The position numbers and the translations under genes were made by a program. From Okeania sp. SIO1I7 (GTDB lineage: Bacteria; Cyanobacteriota; Cyanobacteriia; Cyanobacteriales; Microcoleaceae), in the NCBI GenBank assembly GCA_010672585.1, contig JAAHGF010000018.1, positions 124,001 to 188,000 on the forward strand: a stretch of DNA of 64,000 nt, in the 5' to 3' direction. Shown piece after piece: positions 61,804 through 64,000 of this stretch; position 1 is the first letter of the stretch; each line of letters opens with the position of its first letter. Below the pieces are notes generated by a model, which was not told the origin of the DNA, did no database searches, and saw only the letters and a program-made list of their open reading frames with translations.

Positions 61804-63711
61804 CTAGCGGGTCACACCTGAATTTGGCATAATATTTGTTGCATTAAAGCGTACTAACTGTCCTGGTGTTAATTGATTAGTTCCATTAGTCACAATCAAA
61901 TCTCCCGGTTGCAACACTCCCCGCACCAGACTCCGGTCTCCCTCCGTATGCAACACCTCAACCATTCGTTTTTCAGTCTGATAAGTTCCCGCAGGTAAAT
62001 CCAAATCTGATTGCGAAGGCGGTACAAGAGCATAACTTGCCAACAACCCCCGCTCTCCCCAAACTAAAGCAGAAGTAGGCAACCAATATCCTTCCATCTC
62101 ATAAGTCTGATTTAATCCCAGACGAACAACAGTACCAGGAGCAATACTTTGAGGTAGTGCCAAAATCACAGTTTGCGTCCGAGTCATAGAATCTACTTCC
62201 GGTAATATCGACAGCACTCTTGCATTATAAATTCTCTCTCCCACCCTAACCTCCTGCTGACTGCCAACTCTCAGACTGGAAGTATTCGCTGGTGGCACCC
62301 CAACTCTAACTTTCCTTTCACCACCCTCAACCAAACGCACAACACCCTGACCAGCATTAACCACAACTCCTTCATCTAAATGTCGGACTGAAACAGTACC
62401 GGAAAAAGGTGCAAATAGAGTACTCTTTCTCAGAACAACATCAATTTCAGAAATTTGTGCCTCGAAACGTCTAATTTCTGCTTGTTGAGCCTCTATTTGT
62501 TCGCTGCGAGTTCCAGCAATAAGTTCGTCTAACTGACTTTGCACCTGACCCACCCTAGCTCGTTGAGCTTCTATTTGTTCGCTGCGAGTTCCGGCAATAA
62601 GTTCGTCTAACTGACTTTGCACCTGACTTACCCTAGCTCGTTGAGCTTCTATTTGTTCGCTGCGAGTTCCGGCAATAAGTTCGTCTAACTGACTTTGCGC
62701 CTGACGTACCCGCGCTTGTTGAGCTTCTACTTGTTCCCTACGAGTTCCTGTTTCCAGTTTCTCTAGTTCGCTCTTTGCTTGCTCCAGTCTTGCTTGTAAA
62801 GTATCTGCTTGGGTTGAAGCTTCGTCAAACTGCTCCTGAGAAATTGCTCCTTCGGTATAAAGTTCTTCACGTCGTTTCTCCTGAAGGCGAGCGAGATTTA
62901 ATTGTTCTTCTAAGTCCAAAACTCCCGAACGAGCAACTTCAATATCTTCAATACGCGCTCCGGTTTGCAATTCCTGTAATTTTGCTTGTTCTTGGAGTAG
63001 GGATGCGCGAGTCGCTGCTATTACTTCTGGTCTCGGTCCGGTTTGCAACTCCTGTAATTTTGCTTGTTCTTGGAGTAGGGATGCGCGAGTCGCTGCTATT
63101 ACTTCTGGTCTCGGTCCGGTTTGCAACTCCCGTAATTTTGCTTGTTCTTGGGCCAGGGATGCACGGGTGGCTGCAATTACTTCTGGCCTTGCTCCATTTT
63201 CTAGTTCTTTGAGAGTGGCGATCGCTCTATCTTTCTGTGCTATTAATACTGCTTTTTGAGCTTTTGTTTGGCTAGTGTCCAGTTGAGCGATAACTGTTCC
63301 TTTAGTTACTTCTTCTCCTTCTTCTATATATATAGATGTGAGTAAACCAGATTGTTCAAAACCTAATTCACTGGTTCTTTTGGCTTCTACAATTCCTGTG
63401 TAACTTTGGGAAACCGAATAGGAATTTACTAATTTAATGGGGATAGCTTGAACGGATAGGATATTAGGAAGAGTGGTTTCTAAGTTTGGTTTGGCAGAAA
63501 TATTCCGCTCCTGAATAAATTTTAGACCGCCAAAAGCTATTCCTAAAGTAAGTAACACGAGGCCAACGCGAAGAAATTTTCTATTCTTGACTTTAGGCTT
63601 GAAATTAGTAACTTCTGACTGAATTGGTAAAGTTTCCATCTTTTCAGTTAAGATTTCCACTTTGCCATTAATTTCATGGGGTTTAGAGTCTAGCAAATTT
63701 TTCTCTTTCAT
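61804..63711 (-). CDS. RND/HlyD-type membrane fusion protein with expanded coiled coil
   Basis: A 635-residue periplasmic adaptor, about 200 residues longer than usual. Cytosolic N-terminus, one membrane span (~48-66 VGLVLLTLGIAFGGLKF), lipoyl half (YSVSQSYTGIVEAKRTSELG, IAQLDTSQ), then a long alpha-hairpin and C-terminal barrel domains (STLFAPFSGTVSVRHLDEG, VGQQ). The descending helix has three 26-residue repeats (ATRASLLQEQAKLQELQTG plus PRPEVIA) and the ascending helix three others (RARVSQVQSQLDELIAG plus TRSEQIEAQ); the tip is YTEGAISQEQFDEA. It should link the RND pumps at 47337 and 54446 to an outer-membrane channel. ATG at 63711. Confidence 0.9.
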   Translation of the reverse strand: MKEKNLLDSKPHEINGKVEILTEKMETLPIQSEVTNFKPKVKNRKFLRVGLVLLTLGIAFGGLKFIQERNISAKPNLETTLPNILSVQAIPIKLVNSYSVSQSYTGIVEAKRTSELGFEQSGLLTSIYIEEGEEVTKGTVIAQLDTSQTKAQKAVLIAQKDRAIATLKELENGARPEVIAATRASLAQEQAKLRELQTGPRPEVIAATRASLLQEQAKLQELQTGPRPEVIAATRASLLQEQAKLQELQTGARIEDIEVARSGVLDLEEQLNLARLQEKRREELYTEGAISQEQFDEASTQADTLQARLEQAKSELEKLETGTRREQVEAQQARVRQAQSQLDELIAGTRSEQIEAQRARVSQVQSQLDELIAGTRSEQIEAQRARVGQVQSQLDELIAGTRSEQIEAQQAEIRRFEAQISEIDVVLRKSTLFAPFSGTVSVRHLDEGVVVNAGQGVVRLVEGGERKVRVGVPPANTSSLRVGSQQEVRVGERIYNARVLSILPEVDSMTRTQTVILALPQSIAPGTVVRLGLNQTYEMEGYWLPTSALVWGERGLLASYALVPPSQSDLDLPAGTYQTEKRMVEVLHTEGDRSLVRGVLQPGDLIVTNGTNQLTPGQLVRFNATNIMPNSGVTR

Positions 63712-63870
63712 TGCTTTAAAATTTAGCTTAAGTAGAGATTATAAAATTTTTGTTAAATAGCCTATCAGCTTTTAGCATTTCTGTACCGGAATGCTCCGCA
63801 AATGCGCAAAGCTGACCGCTGACTGCTGACCGCTGACTGCTCCTTTAAGTTAGATTTAAATGGACATTTA

Positions 63871-63911
63871 AAACAATCGTTTGATTTATTTTAATTAAAA
63901 CATACGTTTGA
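63871..63911. promoter_or_regulatory. Candidate operator pair upstream of the fusion protein gene
   Basis: AAACAATCGTTTGA (63871-63884) and AAACATACGTTTGA (63898-63911) are the same AAACnnnnGTTTGA half-palindrome repeated at 27-bp spacing, about 160 bp before the gene start. The form suits a TetR-type repressor. The rest of 63712-64000 has a degenerate 21-bp repeat (near 63783), GCTGACCGCTGACTGC repeats and a GAAGAAGG run at 63932-63980. Confidence 0.4.
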
Positions 63912-64000
63912 AATAATTGCAAAGGGAAGTAAGAAGGAAGAAGGAAGAAGGAAGAAGGAAGAAGGCAGAAGGCAGAAGGGAAAGAAAGGTTCAAAATGGG

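Noticed and set aside
62775..63212. 145-codon plus-strand frame
   Set aside because: Antisense shadow of the 78-bp coding repeats in the membrane fusion protein gene.

Overview
The window reads as chromosomal DNA of a filamentous, AT-rich cyanobacterium, probably of the Oscillatoriales type (Okeania, Trichodesmium or Lyngbya-like). The grounds are frequent GCGATCGC (HIP1) sites, cyanobacterial gene families (DXCF cyanobacteriochrome GAF, long HflX, WD40 pseudokinase, CHAT-TPR, Uma2, PEP-CTERM proteins) and a very high load of short intergenic repeats. No rRNA, tRNA, prophage, CRISPR array or replication origin was recognised. Species placement is an inference. All coordinates of repeats are by eye. 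Layout: 1-7079 (minus strand) carries a UnbU-like membrane protein (cut by the window edge), three tandem PEP-CTERM exported proteins, a UnbV/FG-GAP protein and a DUF1702 protein. These are the accessory families known from enediyne clusters, but no enediyne PKS is present here. The PEP-CTERM genes arose by tandem duplication that also copied the 3' tail of the UnbV gene. 7080-9860 is repeat-rich with a fourth PEP-CTERM gene. 9861-19000 holds a stand-alone DXCF cyanobacteriochrome GAF protein, a Gfo/Idh/MocA oxidoreductase, gshB and grxC (glutathione), a two-part deaminase, hflX and a HEAT-repeat membrane protein. 20092-25043 has a zinc-ribbon pseudokinase-WD40 protein and a STAND ATPase with TPRs. 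|| 25480-39008 is rich in NAD-related and small-molecule genes: nadC, a C-terminal scrap of nadA, a dimethylglycine-type N-methyltransferase coupled to a NADAR protein, a run of tailoring-type enzymes (MDR oxidoreductase, MurL-like PP-loop enzyme, GBBH-like dioxygenase, plant-type nicotinamidase, short-chain dehydrogenase), a tnpB gene broken by a 21-bp repeat, a probable group II intron fragment, and nadB. || 39166-46718 has a receiver-only response regulator, a DUF3768 protein, a sulfotransferase, a truncated aldo/keto reductase, a TetR regulator and a thioredoxin-fold peroxiredoxin-like protein. 47337-63711 (mostly minus strand) is an RND efflux region: two 1035-aa pumps, the tail of a third, and a membrane fusion protein with an expanded coiled coil. 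Inserted among them are toxin-antitoxin remnants, a nonsense-interrupted ApeA (HEPN) anti-phage gene, a CHAT-TPR protein and a Uma2 protein. || The most striking signal at the DNA level is a 21-bp dispersed repeat (core GCGCAGCATTCCGTAGG). Comparing filled and empty sites shows it inserts precisely between TG and AA without target duplication. It sits three times in tnpB sequences and in both ends of a MITE family that itself makes 8-bp target duplications. About a dozen MITE-like families, several nested in one another, fill nearly all long intergenic regions and have broken a PIN toxin gene.
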